A DNA stretch of 64,000 nucleotides from Alkaliphilus flagellatus (GCF_018919215.1 NZ_JAHLQK010000005.1:1-64000), one strand, 5' to 3'; counted from the first letter of the stretch, positions 8,998 to 18,631 are shown. Made by a program: numbers and translations. The notes: generated by a model from the letters alone, not told the origin.

Positions 8998-9576
8998 GTG
9001 AGTAAAAAAATGTTGCCAGCTGCACTATCAAACAGACATATTCATCTAAGCCAAGTGGACATTGAAACACTGTTTGGAAAAACCTATGATCTAACTAAGT
9101 TTAAGGATTTATCACAACCAGGACAGTATGCTGCGGAAGAAAAGGTAGATTTAGTAGGTCCGAAAGGAACAATTAAGGGTGTAAGAGTACTGGGACCAGC
9201 TAGAGGAAAAACACAGGTGGAAATATCATTAGCAGATGGTTTTGTTTTAGGAGTTAAGCCCCCAATAAGAGATTCTGGAGATGTGGCAGGTAGTCCAGGG
9301 GTTAAAATAGTAGGACCAAATGGTGAAGTAGAAATGCAAGAAGGAGTAATTGCTGCAGCAAGACACATACATATGCATACTAGCGATGCAGAGGCTTTTG
9401 GCGTAGTAGATAAGCAAAGAATAAAAGTTAGAACAACTGGAGAAAGAGCTGTTATATTTGAAAATGTATTAGTAAGAGCTCATGAAACATATGCACTTGA
9501 AATGCATATCGACGTAGATGAAGGAAATGCAGCTGCTCTTAAAAATGGTGAGATGGTAGAGTTGATTATAGATTAA
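8998..9576 (+). CDS. pduL: PduL-type phosphate acyltransferase
   Basis: The product has 192 residues and starts at GTG 8998 behind GGAGGAGG. PduL enzymes interconvert acyl-CoA and acyl-phosphate using a dinuclear zinc site and are unrelated to Pta. The two His clusters are visible: SNRHIHLS near residue 14 and AARHIHMH near residue 123, along with the repeated beta-barrel segments. It lacks the N-terminal extension that targets PduL to microcompartments, and no shell genes are near, so a cytosolic phosphotransacetylase role is likely. deoC follows after 14 bases. Pairing is plausible because DeoC releases acetaldehyde, whose oxidation to acetyl-CoA would feed PduL, but the dehydrogenase is not here. 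Confidence 0.88.
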   Translation: MSKKMLPAALSNRHIHLSQVDIETLFGKTYDLTKFKDLSQPGQYAAEEKVDLVGPKGTIKGVRVLGPARGKTQVEISLADGFVLGVKPPIRDSGDVAGSPGVKIVGPNGEVEMQEGVIAAARHIHMHTSDAEAFGVVDKQRIKVRTTGERAVIFENVLVRAHETYALEMHIDVDEGNAAALKNGEMVELIID

Positions 9577-9590
9577 TTGGAGGATGTATT

Positions 9591-10259
9591 ATGAATATAG
9601 CAAAATATATAGATCATACATTATTAAAACCTGAAACAAAAAAAGAGGAAATTAAAAAAATATGTGAAGAAGCAAGGGAATATGGATTTTTTTCTGTTTG
9701 TGTTAATGGAGCAAACGTTGCTCTTGCCTATGAACAATTACAGGGAACCGATGTTAAAGTAACTGCTGTAGTAGGATTTCCTTTAGGAGCCATGACATCA
9801 GAGGCTAAAGCATTTGAAACTAAAAATGCTATTGATAATGGAGCTAAAGAAATAGATACGGTAATCAATATCGGAGCACTTAAAGAAGGTAAGGAAGAAA
9901 AGGTTTTAAATGATATTAAAGCTGTAGTCGATGCTGCAAGTGGTAGAGCTATAGTTAAAGTAATTATTGAGAATTGTTTGTTAACTAATGAAGAAAAAAT
10001 ATTAGCTTGTAAGCTAGCTAAAAAAGCTGGAGCGGACTTTGTTAAAACCTCCACAGGTTTTAGTACAGGCGGTGCAACAGTAGAAGATGTACAGCTTATG
10101 CGAGAAACAGTAGGTCCTGAAATAGGAGTAAAAGCTTCTGGTGGAGTAAGGGATTTAAAAACCGCTCTAGCCATGATAGAAGCAGGAGCTACAAGAATTG
10201 GTGCAAGTGCATCTGTAAATATAGTAAAAGATTATAAGGGTAGTGTAGAAGGTTATTAA
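9591..10259 (+). CDS. deoC: Deoxyribose-phosphate aldolase
   Basis: The 222-residue class I aldolase cleaves 2-deoxyribose 5-phosphate to glyceraldehyde 3-phosphate and acetaldehyde in deoxynucleoside catabolism. Family features: IDHTLLKPE at the N-terminus, [23 protein letters not shown], the Schiff-base lysine in FVKTSTGF (Lys152) and KASGGVRD. It lies 14 bases after pduL with GGAGGA before ATG and is followed by a strong terminator, so pduL-deoC looks like a two-gene operon. Confidence 0.95.
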   Translation: MNIAKYIDHTLLKPETKKEEIKKICEEAREYGFFSVCVNGANVALAYEQLQGTDVKVTAVVGFPLGAMTSEAKAFETKNAIDNGAKEIDTVINIGALKEGKEEKVLNDIKAVVDAASGRAIVKVIIENCLLTNEEKILACKLAKKAGADFVKTSTGFSTGGATVEDVQLMRETVGPEIGVKASGGVRDLKTALAMIEAGATRIGASASVNIVKDYKGSVEGY

Positions 10260-10266
10260 ATTTTTC

Positions 10267-10306
10267 AAAAAAGTCCTATTGTATTTATTGCAGTAGGATT
10301 TTTTTA
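10267..10306 (+). terminator. Intrinsic terminator after deoC
   Basis: TCCTA and TAGGA arms, extended by A and T runs on both sides, end in a TTTTTTT run at about 10299-10305. It begins 8 bases after the deoC stop. Confidence 0.8.
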
Positions 10307-10458
10307 TATATAGAAGAGTATAAAATTTCCAATTATCAATGATTTCTCAAAAAGTAATAGACTAGAAACACTGGTAGCACTTGAAATTTAAATGAAGGTT
10401 AAAAAATTAAGTATTACAGGAGTCTATGGAATAGTGTCTAATGATTTTTCATAATGAT

Positions 10459-10487
10459 TTGAGTTAATACAAAAACTAACCTATAAT
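10459..10487 (+). promoter_or_regulatory. Sigma-A-type promoter before the DUF2207 gene
   Basis: TTGAGT (10459-10464), a 17-base spacer and TATAAT (10482-10487) lie about 50 bases before the GTG start. Confidence 0.5.
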
Positions 10488-10537
10488 TAAATTAAAGAAG
10501 TAAATAGATTCATAGTAAATATTAGAAAAAGAAGGAA

Positions 10538-12358
10538 GTGTTTAAAATTAAAAGATCATTTAGAATTATAACCTTATTACTTCTTACTTTAACAACTGTT
10601 ATAAGCTCTACTATAATATCAAGTGGAGAAGAATCATTAGGTATTACTCAATGGTTGGTAGAATCCAATATTTTAGAAAATGGAGACCTTTCAATAGTAG
10701 AAGATATAACATTTAAGTTTAGTGGAAAATATAATGGTGTATTTAGAGAAATAGTTTTAGAAAACACCTCAGGTATTGAGGGAATACGTGTAGTAGAAAA
10801 CAGTAAAGACAAAGTTTTAGAATACAAGCTAGTAGAAGATGCCAAAAAAGGAGATAGTAATGTCTTCTTAGCCAAAGAAAAAAACAATAGTGTAACATTA
10901 CAAATATTTTCTCCATCTAAAAATGAAGAAAAGACATTTAGAATAATCTATACAATAAAAAATCTTGCAAAAAAGTATAATGATATAGGCGAGCTTTATT
11001 ATAAATTTTTAGGAACAGAAAATGATACCCCTATAGACTTTTTCTCTGTGAACATAAGACTGCCTGAAAAAGATGTAAACGATAAAGTGAAAATCTTTGC
11101 CCATGGTCCTTTAAACGGAGAAATAAATAAAATATCAGATAATACTGTTAATTTACAAGTAGAGGATGTACCGAAAAGTACATTTATAGAGGGAAGGATA
11201 CTTTTTCCAAGGGAATTTATATCTGCTTCGCAAAATATTGTAGATAAAGATGCTTACTCAAATATTATGAATGAAGAAGCACAGCTACAAGAGGAAATTG
11301 AAGAGAATAGAATTAAAAGGGAAGCAAGGGGAGCCCTATTTGCCAAAATTGCATCTATAGTTGCAGCAATTGAAGTTATTATATTTACTCTACTAGCTAT
11401 TAAGACTAGAAGATTAACTGATATTCAACAAGAAAGAAAATATTTAGATGTGCCTGAAGACTGTACTCCGGCTATAGCTGCCTATATTACAAGCAATATT
11501 ATTAGTAGCAATACTATAATTGCTACAATACTTGATCTCTATAGGAAAGGTTATATAAGGGTAGAGGATGGAGAAGAGTTTAAAAAGAAAAAAGAGATGT
11601 TAAAGGACTTTACTATAACTAAGGTAAAGGAAGAAGACGATAAACTCATGTCCCACGAAAGGTATTTTATGGGTTGGCTAATTAATGAAATGGGAGATAG
11701 TCAAACTGTAACTACTAAGGATATAGAACACTATAGCAAAACTAATGGATCGATTTTTACAAAACATTATTTGGAGTGGCAGAGAAAAATAAAAGAAGAT
11801 ACAATTACAAAGGGATATTTTGATAATAGTACTAAAAAGTTTGGTTTACCACTAGTGCTATTTTTCCCCATATCTTTAATTATTAGTATAGTAACTTTAG
11901 TTTATGAATCTGTATTTGGATTTGTATTACTGGGTACTTCAGTTTTAATTTTAATACAAGGGATAGTGTTGCTATCAAGAAAATCTGATTATGGATATGA
12001 ACAATATAGAAAATGGTTGGAATTTAAAAAATATATGAAAAAGCTTAAAAAAGATGACTCAATAGATGATTTGGCGAGATATCCAAAAGATATTTCCTTA
12101 ATATATGGTCTAGCATTAGGTATTGATAATGATATATTAAATAAGTTTAATATTGAAACAAACTATAGAGAAAGTGCTTTTCCTTATGGATATGGATGGA
12201 TGTATTGGTACTTTATTTTAAACAATGATAAAAGTAATATATTTAATAAAAGTATTAATGATTCTTTTAGTAGCGTTACTCCACCAGTAGGAGGCGGTGG
12301 GGGCTTCACTGGTGGTGGCGGAGGCGGTGCTGGTGGTGGAGGAGCAGGAGGTTTTTAA
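10538..12358 (+). CDS. DUF2207-type membrane protein with Gly-rich tail
   Basis: The product has up to 606 residues. It has an N-terminal signal or anchor segment (RIITLLLLTLTTVISSTIIS), a long extracytoplasmic domain beginning ITQWLVESNILENGDLSIVE typical of DUF2207, a membrane segment at about 265-285, a cytoplasmic domain, two more membrane segments at about 440-480, and a C-terminus of almost pure glycine (GGGGGFTGGGGGGAGGGG). Function of the family is not established. The GTG at 10538 overlaps the ribosome-binding-like AAGGAAG, an unusually tight arrangement; no better start is seen nearby except a rare ATT at 10547. Confidence 0.75.
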   Translation: MFKIKRSFRIITLLLLTLTTVISSTIISSGEESLGITQWLVESNILENGDLSIVEDITFKFSGKYNGVFREIVLENTSGIEGIRVVENSKDKVLEYKLVEDAKKGDSNVFLAKEKNNSVTLQIFSPSKNEEKTFRIIYTIKNLAKKYNDIGELYYKFLGTENDTPIDFFSVNIRLPEKDVNDKVKIFAHGPLNGEINKISDNTVNLQVEDVPKSTFIEGRILFPREFISASQNIVDKDAYSNIMNEEAQLQEEIEENRIKREARGALFAKIASIVAAIEVIIFTLLAIKTRRLTDIQQERKYLDVPEDCTPAIAAYITSNIISSNTIIATILDLYRKGYIRVEDGEEFKKKKEMLKDFTITKVKEEDDKLMSHERYFMGWLINEMGDSQTVTTKDIEHYSKTNGSIFTKHYLEWQRKIKEDTITKGYFDNSTKKFGLPLVLFFPISLIISIVTLVYESVFGFVLLGTSVLILIQGIVLLSRKSDYGYEQYRKWLEFKKYMKKLKKDDSIDDLARYPKDISLIYGLALGIDNDILNKFNIETNYRESAFPYGYGWMYWYFILNNDKSNIFNKSINDSFSSVTPPVGGGGGFTGGGGGGAGGGGAGGF

Positions 12359-12420
12359 GTTGGCCCTGAATTCATGATAGCATCAGATGAATTTGAATTT
12401 TGACAAGTGGAGGTTTTTAG

Positions 12421-12993
12421 ATGAAGGCTTTGGTTATTTTAGGTAGCCCAAGAATTAAGATGAACACAGATATTTTATTAAATGAAGTAATTGAAGGTTT
12501 AAAATCACAGGAAGTGGAAGTAGAAAAAATAGAATTAGGGCGTTTAAAATTTGAACCTTGTATATCTTGTAATGCTTGTGGTAAAACTGGACATTGCTAT
12601 AAAAAAGATGATATGACAGGTATTTACGATAAGTTTAATCACGCTGACATTATAGTTATTGGATCACCAATGTACTTTAACTCTGTAACGGCCATAACAA
12701 AGGCTATGATTGACAGATGTCAATCCTTTTGGTCTAGTAAATATGTATTAAATAAATCTTCAATAGATAAAAATAAAAGAAGAAAAGGCATGTTTGTATG
12801 TGTAGGAGGAGCAAAACAGTCAGAAGAAGGGTTTATTGGAGCTACAGTAGTTATGGATCTATTTTTTAAAGCAATTAATACTGAATACACATATAATATG
12901 CTTGTGGATAATACAGATGAAGTTTTTGTAGGTGACTCTAAAGAACTTCTTCAAACAGCATATGAAATGGGAGTTAAGCTTGCACAAGATTAA
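12421..12993 (+). CDS. Flavodoxin-fold NAD(P)H-dependent reductase / iron-sulfur flavoprotein-like
   Basis: The 190-residue protein starts with MKALVILGSPRIKMNTD, the FMN-binding first strand and phosphate loop of the NADPH-dependent FMN reductase family, and contains IVIGSPMYFNSVTAITKAMID, the second flavin-contact loop. A Cys cluster, CISCNACGKTGHC (about 47-59), resembles that of iron-sulfur flavoproteins, which often carry a 4Fe-4S cluster in anaerobes. The substrate cannot be read from sequence. The gene follows the DUF2207 gene by 62 bases, with TGGAGG ahead of ATG. Confidence 0.82.
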   Translation: MKALVILGSPRIKMNTDILLNEVIEGLKSQEVEVEKIELGRLKFEPCISCNACGKTGHCYKKDDMTGIYDKFNHADIIVIGSPMYFNSVTAITKAMIDRCQSFWSSKYVLNKSSIDKNKRRKGMFVCVGGAKQSEEGFIGATVVMDLFFKAINTEYTYNMLVDNTDEVFVGDSKELLQTAYEMGVKLAQD

Positions 12994-13067
12994 ATAGAGG
13001 TAGTGTAAATTAAGATTTTGTTCTATTATAATATAACTAAATACAAAAATAGATTGGAGTGATCACA

Positions 13068-14042
13068 TTGGGCAAACACAAAGTATATATTGCACAAAAA
13101 ATTCCTAAGAAAGTAGAAGACTATATTGCTAATTTTTGTGATTATGAGAAGTGGGAAGGTGAAGGCCCTATTCCTAGAAGTGAATTGCTAAAAAAAATTC
13201 ATGATAAAGAAGGTTTGCTTTTGGCTGGAATTAGTATTGATGAAGAACTATTAAATCATGCTCCAAAACTAAAGGTTGTTAGTAATGCTTCAGTTGGATA
13301 CAATAATTTCGATTTAAAGGCAATGAAGGCGAGAAATATTATAGGAACCAATACGCCAGGAGTATTAGATGATTCTGTTGCAGATTTAATATTCGCTCTT
13401 ATGTTATCTACTGCTAGGAGAATTACAGAACTAGATAGATACATGAAGGATGGCAAATGGAAACTAGAGGATAATGAGAATCTTTTTGGTCTAGATATTC
13501 ACCATGCCACTGTTGGTATAATCGGTATGGGAAGAATAGGTGAGGCTGTAGCAAAAAGGGCAAAATTTGGTTTTGATATGGAAATACTTTATTACAATAG
13601 AAATAGAAAGTATGAAATAGAAGAATCTTTAGGTGTAAAATATTGTGACTTTGAAGAACTTTTAAAGCAGAGTGACTTTATTGTATTAATGACTCCACTT
13701 AATAATAATACATATCATCTTATAGGTTCTAAAGAATTTGATTTAATGAAAAGAGAAGCAATTTTTATTAATGCTTCTAGAGGACAAACAGTAAATGAAA
13801 AAGCATTAATTGAAGCCCTTGAAAATAAAAAAATATTTGGCGCAGGGTTAGATGTTTATGATAAAGAACCGATTGAGCCAGATAATCCTCTTCTTAAAAT
13901 GTCGAATGTAGTTACAGTGCCTCATATAGGATCAGCCACTGAGAAAACACGTTCTGAGATGGCTATGTTAGCTGCTACTAACCTTGTTAAAGCTTTATCT
14001 GGAGAAAAGGCGCCTAATGTTGTACCAGAACTAGACGAATAA
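13068..14042 (+). CDS. D-isomer-specific 2-hydroxyacid dehydrogenase
   Basis: The product is 324 residues from TTG 13068. That start is preferred because GGAG (13056-13059) is 8 bases upstream; the in-frame GTG at 13059 overlaps that site. The NAD-binding motif VGIIGMGRIGEAVAKRAK is clear, and the catalytic Arg (INASRGQTVNE), Glu (DKEPIEPDNPL) and His (VPHIGSATEKT) are all present. The profile is closest to glyoxylate/hydroxypyruvate/phosphonate-type reductases; the exact acid is unknown. A convergent terminator separates it from ychF. Confidence 0.88.
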   Translation: MGKHKVYIAQKIPKKVEDYIANFCDYEKWEGEGPIPRSELLKKIHDKEGLLLAGISIDEELLNHAPKLKVVSNASVGYNNFDLKAMKARNIIGTNTPGVLDDSVADLIFALMLSTARRITELDRYMKDGKWKLEDNENLFGLDIHHATVGIIGMGRIGEAVAKRAKFGFDMEILYYNRNRKYEIEESLGVKYCDFEELLKQSDFIVLMTPLNNNTYHLIGSKEFDLMKREAIFINASRGQTVNEKALIEALENKKIFGAGLDVYDKEPIEPDNPLLKMSNVVTVPHIGSATEKTRSEMAMLAATNLVKALSGEKAPNVVPELDE

Positions 14043-14153
14043 ATAGGGATCTATTTTTAGAATTGTTAAAATTAGAAGAAATGGAAGTAAATATATAAAA
14101 ATATTTACTTCCTAATGAAATATTAAGCAAATTAAAAAAGCTAAAAAATAGAT

Positions 14154-14185
14154 AAAAAGGAAGAGTCTATGACTCTTCCTTTTTA
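14154..14185. terminator. Bidirectional terminator between the dehydrogenase and ychF
   Basis: A 14-15-bp stem (TAAAAAGGAAGAGTC with its complement) has A runs on one side and T runs on the other, so it can stop both convergent transcripts. Its right arm overlaps the ychF stop codon. Confidence 0.85.
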
Positions 14186-15277
14186 CACATTAAATCTAAA
14201 TAAAATAACGTCTCCATCCTGTACTACATATTCTTTACCTTCAAGGCGTACAAGACCTTTTTCCTTAGCGGCTGTATGACTACCGTGTTCTACTAAATCT
14301 TTAAAAGCTACTACTTCAGCACGAATAAATCCTCTCTCGAAATCTGTATGAATTTTACCTGCTGCTCCAGGTGCCTTAGTTCCTTTTTTAATAGTCCAAG
14401 CTCTTACTTCCTTTGGGCCTGCTGTTAAGTAGCTGATAAGACCTAAAAGTGAGTAAGATGCCTGTACTAGACGATCTAAACCTGATTGCTTTAACCCTAA
14501 TTCTTCTAAAAACATTTGCTTTTCATCTTCATCTAGTTCTGCTATTTCTGCTTCTATTTTAGCACAAATAACAACTACTTCTGCTTCTTCGCCTTTAGCA
14601 AACTCTCTTAGTTTTTGTACATATGGATTATTTACTCCGTCCTCTGAAACTTCATCTTCAGAAACATTTGCTACGTATATAATAGGTTTTGTAGATAGTA
14701 GATTAAATGTTTTAAGTATTTCAATTTCATTCTCATCATACTCAAGGGCTCTAGCAGAGATCCCTTCTTCCAGAGCTGCTGCAACCTTTTTTAGAAGTTC
14801 AAGCTCTGCTGCTAAATTTTTATCGCTTTTTAGTAGCTTTTCAGTTTTTTGAATTCTCTTTTCAACTACTTCTAAATCTGAAAAAATAAGTTCAAGATTT
14901 ATTGTTTCTATATCTCTTAAAGGATCAACGTTTCCATCAACATGAGTAATATTTGAATCTTCAAAGCATCTAACCACGTGAACAATTGAAGCTACTTCCC
15001 GGATATGAGATAGAAACTTATTTCCTAGACCTTCTCCTTTACTAGCACCTCTTACAAGACCTGCAATATCATAAAATTCAATTGCAGCTGGCAACACTCT
15101 TTCGGATTTATGCATATCTCTAAGAATATTTAATCTATAATCAGGTACTGATACAACTCCTACGTTAGGTTCTATAGTACAAAACGGATAGTTAGCAGAT
15201 TCTGCTCCTGCTTGTGTAATTGCATTAAATAATGTACTTTTCCCAACATTAGGCAAACCAACAATGCCTAGTTTCAT
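14183..15277 (-). CDS. ychF: Redox-regulated ribosome-associated ATPase YchF/OLA1
   Basis: The 364-residue Obg-family P-loop protein hydrolyses ATP rather than GTP and binds ribosomes. GIVGLPNVGKSTLFNAIT is the Walker A; DIAGLVRGASKGEGLGNKFL is the G3 region. The G4 position reads NVSE instead of NKxD, which is the family reason for ATP preference. A C-terminal TGS-type domain ends in QDGDVILFRFNV. It is the only confidently called gene on the minus strand in this window and is monocistronic. Confidence 0.95.
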   Translation of the reverse strand: MKLGIVGLPNVGKSTLFNAITQAGAESANYPFCTIEPNVGVVSVPDYRLNILRDMHKSERVLPAAIEFYDIAGLVRGASKGEGLGNKFLSHIREVASIVHVVRCFEDSNITHVDGNVDPLRDIETINLELIFSDLEVVEKRIQKTEKLLKSDKNLAAELELLKKVAAALEEGISARALEYDENEIEILKTFNLLSTKPIIYVANVSEDEVSEDGVNNPYVQKLREFAKGEEAEVVVICAKIEAEIAELDEDEKQMFLEELGLKQSGLDRLVQASYSLLGLISYLTAGPKEVRAWTIKKGTKAPGAAGKIHTDFERGFIRAEVVAFKDLVEHGSHTAAKEKGLVRLEGKEYVVQDGDVILFRFNV

Positions 15278-15342
15278 CTAAATCTTCCTCTCTATATATA
15301 AAATATAAAATTAAAATCTATAACAAAATGCATATAGATAAG

Positions 15343-15371
15343 ATTATACATTATTCTACATTTGTTAGCAA
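15343..15371 (-). promoter_or_regulatory. Sigma-A-type promoter for ychF
   Basis: Read on the minus strand, TTGCTA (15371-15366), 17 bases and a perfect TATAAT (15348-15343) lie 66 bases before the ychF ATG. Confidence 0.55.
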
Positions 15372-15498
15372 TAATATGTTCAAAGTAGTAATATGCGAAA
15401 ATATGAAAAAAAACCCATGTTAATCAATAGAAAATAGTGAAAAAAGTAGTTAAATAAAAAAACATCTAAGAGCAACAATATATATAGGAGGTGATATT

Positions 15499-16089
15499 TT
15501 GAAAAATAAAAATATATTATTAGTAATTTGTATTGTACTCCTTGTATCAATAGCAGCAATAGGATGTAGACCAGCTGAAAGACCAGTGCCTCAACCGGCT
15601 CCAAATCAACAAACTATAGACAGGAATAGAACTACAACAGATAATAATCTTCCAGACACAAACAATATGGCACCAGGAAACAATAGAATGACTACAGATA
15701 CAGATAATAGAATAACTACAGACAATAGAACAACTACAGATAATAGAATGAATGGAACTTTATCTGATAGGGCTGATGAGATTGTAAATGAAGTTACTAA
15801 ATTAAAGGATGTTAGAAGTGCAACAGTAGTTATTACTGACAATACTGCATTGGTTGGTATTAATTTGACATCAGGTACAAAGGGAAATTTAAATGCTCAA
15901 ATTAAAAAAGAAGTAGAGGATGCAGTTAGAAGAGCTGATAGAGATATAGATAGGGTTTCTGTAACTGCAGACCCAGATTTATTTACAAGAATAGAAAATA
16001 TAGCTAGAGATATAGGACAAGGTCGACCAATAAGCGGATTTGCTACAGAAGTAGAAGAAATTATCAGAAGAATAACACCAGGTGCATAG
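15499..16089 (+). CDS. YhcN/YlaJ-family sporulation lipoprotein
   Basis: The 196-residue protein starts at TTG 15499 behind GGAGGTGA. A lipoprotein signal peptide ends in the lipobox IAAIGC (Cys23). Residues about 25-85 are low-complexity, rich in Pro, Asn, Thr and Asp with repeated TTDN units, followed by a compact domain (ADEIVNEVTKLKDVRSATVVI, VEDAVRRADRDIDRVSVTAD) that matches the YhcN/YlaJ family. Family members are spore-associated lipoproteins, some acting in germination. Strand is opposite to ychF. Confidence 0.85.
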   Translation: MKNKNILLVICIVLLVSIAAIGCRPAERPVPQPAPNQQTIDRNRTTTDNNLPDTNNMAPGNNRMTTDTDNRITTDNRTTTDNRMNGTLSDRADEIVNEVTKLKDVRSATVVITDNTALVGINLTSGTKGNLNAQIKKEVEDAVRRADRDIDRVSVTADPDLFTRIENIARDIGQGRPISGFATEVEEIIRRITPGA

Positions 16090-16090
16090 A

Positions 16091-16131
16091 ATGAATAAAG
16101 GCGAAGATATTCTTCGTCTTTATTCATTTTT
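16091..16131 (+). terminator. Intrinsic terminator after the YhcN-type gene
   Basis: An 18-bp imperfect stem (ATGAATAAAG...CTTTATTCAT with inner CGAAGA/TCTTCG) is followed by TTTT, immediately after the stop codon. Confidence 0.8.
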
Positions 16132-16184
16132 GATTACATATATTCATAATAAGAAAACATTTGATCTGAAAAAGGGGGGTAAAG

Positions 16185-17342
16185 ATGAGTGTTTTTATTA
16201 GATCTTTTTTATTTATATTAATTATAATACTAAGTCTTCTTACAAATGGTACATTTGAGAGGATATTGTATATGGTTTTAGGAATTTTATTATATTTGAT
16301 AATTAGTAAAGAAAAAAACAATAAATTTGGATATTATAAAAAAGTTATAAGTGGATTAATTATAGGATATTTAATTGCAAATACTATTCTTATAAGTAGC
16401 AAATATGAAATTGCATATGAAAAGTTTAACAACAATAATATAAGTGATAATAAAACAGCAATTATATTATTGTTTGACATTGATCTACCAACATATAAGC
16501 CATCAATCCTTATTAAAAACTTCAAAGATACTAATGCATTTCTCAAATTTTATAAACTACCTTTTGATTTATATAAGCATAAGATTTTGATAGAAAAATT
16601 TGGTAGAAATATAAATACATTTTATAGTGAACTAATTACTAAAAAACTGCAAGAAAATCTAGGTGAAGATTATATAGTATATAAAGGATATGTAAATCAA
16701 GCTCCTTATATAGAAGAAACCATACAACAAGCAATCAATAATGGGAATTCTCAAATTATTGTTACACCTATTTCATTAGTAGGAACAAAAGATATAGAGT
16801 TACACCACGGCATGGTTCAGGAAACTAAATTTCAGACTGAAAGTGTGAAATTTAAATCTACTAACTATTTATGGGATAGTGAGTTAATAGCAGAATCGTA
16901 TTTAGAAAAAGTTAATTCTAGCATACAGGTTATAGATAAAAGTAGAGCTGGAATAGTATTAATTGGAGAGGTATTTAATAAAGAAACTTTAAATGAAACT
17001 TATATAAAGCAAGATGTCTTATTTAGAGAAAAAATAAGGAATTTACTAAAAAAAGATGGATATGATAATAATAAAATCAGATTAAGTTTTTTAAATAAAA
17101 GGTTAATTGAGGAAGAAGTGGGAAGACTAATGGAATATGGTGTTGGACAGATTATAATTGTACATGTCTCAAATCAATCTCAAAAGAATTCTTCTTTAGA
17201 AATGGTACAAAATGTAATGAAATCCTTGGAAGTTCCACAAGATATAAAATTTGTCCAGATATATGGATGGGCGCCAGATGAATATATGATTCACGAATTA
17301 TTAAAAAGAATAGAGCTTGCAAAATATAAGGCTAATGAGTAA
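16185..17342 (+). CDS. Membrane-anchored protein with ferrochelatase-like domain
   Basis: The product has 385 residues; AAGGGGGG precedes ATG. Two hydrophobic segments (about 5-42 and 53-70) are followed by a soluble domain of roughly 300 residues with two similar halves. The first half contains APYIEETIQQAINNGNSQII then VTP, like the PxIEEAVxxMxxxGxxxxVxxxLxP stretch of ferrochelatases. The second contains YIKQDVLFREKIRNLL and VGRLMEYGVGQIIIVHVSN, matching the Y-x-x-Q and G-x-x-x-V blocks of that fold. The conserved metal-binding His after the first block is replaced (VTPISLVG). I infer a chelatase fold, but not chelatase activity. It lies ahead of ymfF and may be co-transcribed. Confidence 0.5.
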   Translation: MSVFIRSFLFILIIILSLLTNGTFERILYMVLGILLYLIISKEKNNKFGYYKKVISGLIIGYLIANTILISSKYEIAYEKFNNNNISDNKTAIILLFDIDLPTYKPSILIKNFKDTNAFLKFYKLPFDLYKHKILIEKFGRNINTFYSELITKKLQENLGEDYIVYKGYVNQAPYIEETIQQAINNGNSQIIVTPISLVGTKDIELHHGMVQETKFQTESVKFKSTNYLWDSELIAESYLEKVNSSIQVIDKSRAGIVLIGEVFNKETLNETYIKQDVLFREKIRNLLKKDGYDNNKIRLSFLNKRLIEEEVGRLMEYGVGQIIIVHVSNQSQKNSSLEMVQNVMKSLEVPQDIKFVQIYGWAPDEYMIHELLKRIELAKYKANE

Positions 17343-17362
17343 TTATATTAGGAGGCATACAA

Positions 17363-18631
17363 ATGAATAAAATTAAAAGTGAAGAAATTAAAAAAAATGT
17401 ATTTTTACATACACTTAATGAAGATAAGTTTAAAACAAACCTAATTAATTTTTATGTCCAAAGACCCTTGATTAAGGAAGAGGTTACATACAATGCACTT
17501 TTACCAATGGTGTTACAGAGAGGCACTAATACATATAAAACTTCTAAGGATTTATCTAAGAAGCTAGAGGATTTATACGGCGCATATGTATTTGGTGATG
17601 TAGCTAAAAAGGGAGAGAGACAAATTATTAGATTTTCAATGTCTGTAGCTGATGAAAATTATATAGGAAAGGACAATGTTTTACAGGAAGGCGTAGAGCT
17701 TGCCAATGATATTCTAACAAATCCTATTTTAGATAATGGGGTATTTATAAAAAGTTATGTTGATCAAGAAAAGGAGAATTTAAAAAATCGGATAAATAGT
17801 CGTATCAACGATAAAATGAAATATGCAATAGATAGATGTATTGAGATAATGTGTAAAGATGAAAATTACGGTATTTATGAATATGGTAATGTATTGGATT
17901 TAGAGAATATAACGCCAGAAAGTCTTTATAATCACTATAAAAAAGTGATTACAACTAGCCCATTAGATATTATAGCTGTCGGAAATATGAAGCATGAGGA
18001 TATAAAAGAAATATTGCTAAATACGCTTAAAATAAATATTGATGAAATCGTTTATCTTGAAAACAAAATAGAAGAAGTAAACCATCTAAGAGTAAAGGAA
18101 ATAAAAGAAAAAGTAGATATTAGCCAAGGTAAACTAACATTAGGGTATAGAACAAATATACCTTATTATGACACTTTATATCCTGCATTAATGCTATATT
18201 CGAGTATACTGGGTGGGGGGGCTCACTCTAAGCTTTTTATAAAAGTGAGAGAAGAAAATAGTCTTTGTTATTATATTTTTTCAAGAGTTGAAAAATACAA
18301 GTCTCTAATGTTAATTAGCAGTGGTATAGAAATAGAGAATTTTGAAATGACAAAGGATGTAATTGCTAAGCAGATAATTGAAATGGAAAAAGGAAATATT
18401 ACAGATCAAGAAATAGATTATGCTAAAAAGTCAATCATTAACTCAATAAGAGAATTTGGGGATAGCTCTAGTAGTTTAGCGGAGTATTTATATGGTCAAG
18501 TATTTAGTAATAATATTGAACCTATAGAAGACTTAATTACAAAAATAGAGTCAGTTACAATAGATCAGATTGTAGAAGTTGCGAAGAAAATAAAGCTAGA
18601 TACTATTTATTTTCTTACAAATGAAGCATAG
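17363..18631 (+). CDS. ymfF: M16-family peptidase-like protein lacking the zinc motif
   Basis: The 422-residue protein has the two-domain insulinase/pitrilysin fold (N-terminal LINFYVQRPLIKEEVTYNAL, central TLGYRTNIPYYDTLYPALM, then GGGAHSKLFIKVREENSLCY). The HxxEH zinc-binding signature expected near residue 50 is absent; the region reads ALLPMVLQRGTN. That fits the B. subtilis YmfF role, the non-catalytic half of a heterodimer with YmfH. The gene precedes the catalytic partner by 13 bases. Such cytosolic pairs resemble mitochondrial processing peptidase. Confidence 0.88.
   Translation: MNKIKSEEIKKNVFLHTLNEDKFKTNLINFYVQRPLIKEEVTYNALLPMVLQRGTNTYKTSKDLSKKLEDLYGAYVFGDVAKKGERQIIRFSMSVADENYIGKDNVLQEGVELANDILTNPILDNGVFIKSYVDQEKENLKNRINSRINDKMKYAIDRCIEIMCKDENYGIYEYGNVLDLENITPESLYNHYKKVITTSPLDIIAVGNMKHEDIKEILLNTLKINIDEIVYLENKIEEVNHLRVKEIKEKVDISQGKLTLGYRTNIPYYDTLYPALMLYSSILGGGAHSKLFIKVREENSLCYYIFSRVEKYKSLMLISSGIEIENFEMTKDVIAKQIIEMEKGNITDQEIDYAKKSIINSIREFGDSSSSLAEYLYGQVFSNNIEPIEDLITKIESVTIDQIVEVAKKIKLDTIYFLTNEA

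Noticed and set aside
9728-10174. 148-codon minus-strand open frame
   Set aside because: Antisense to deoC, whose catalytic residues are intact; no start signals.
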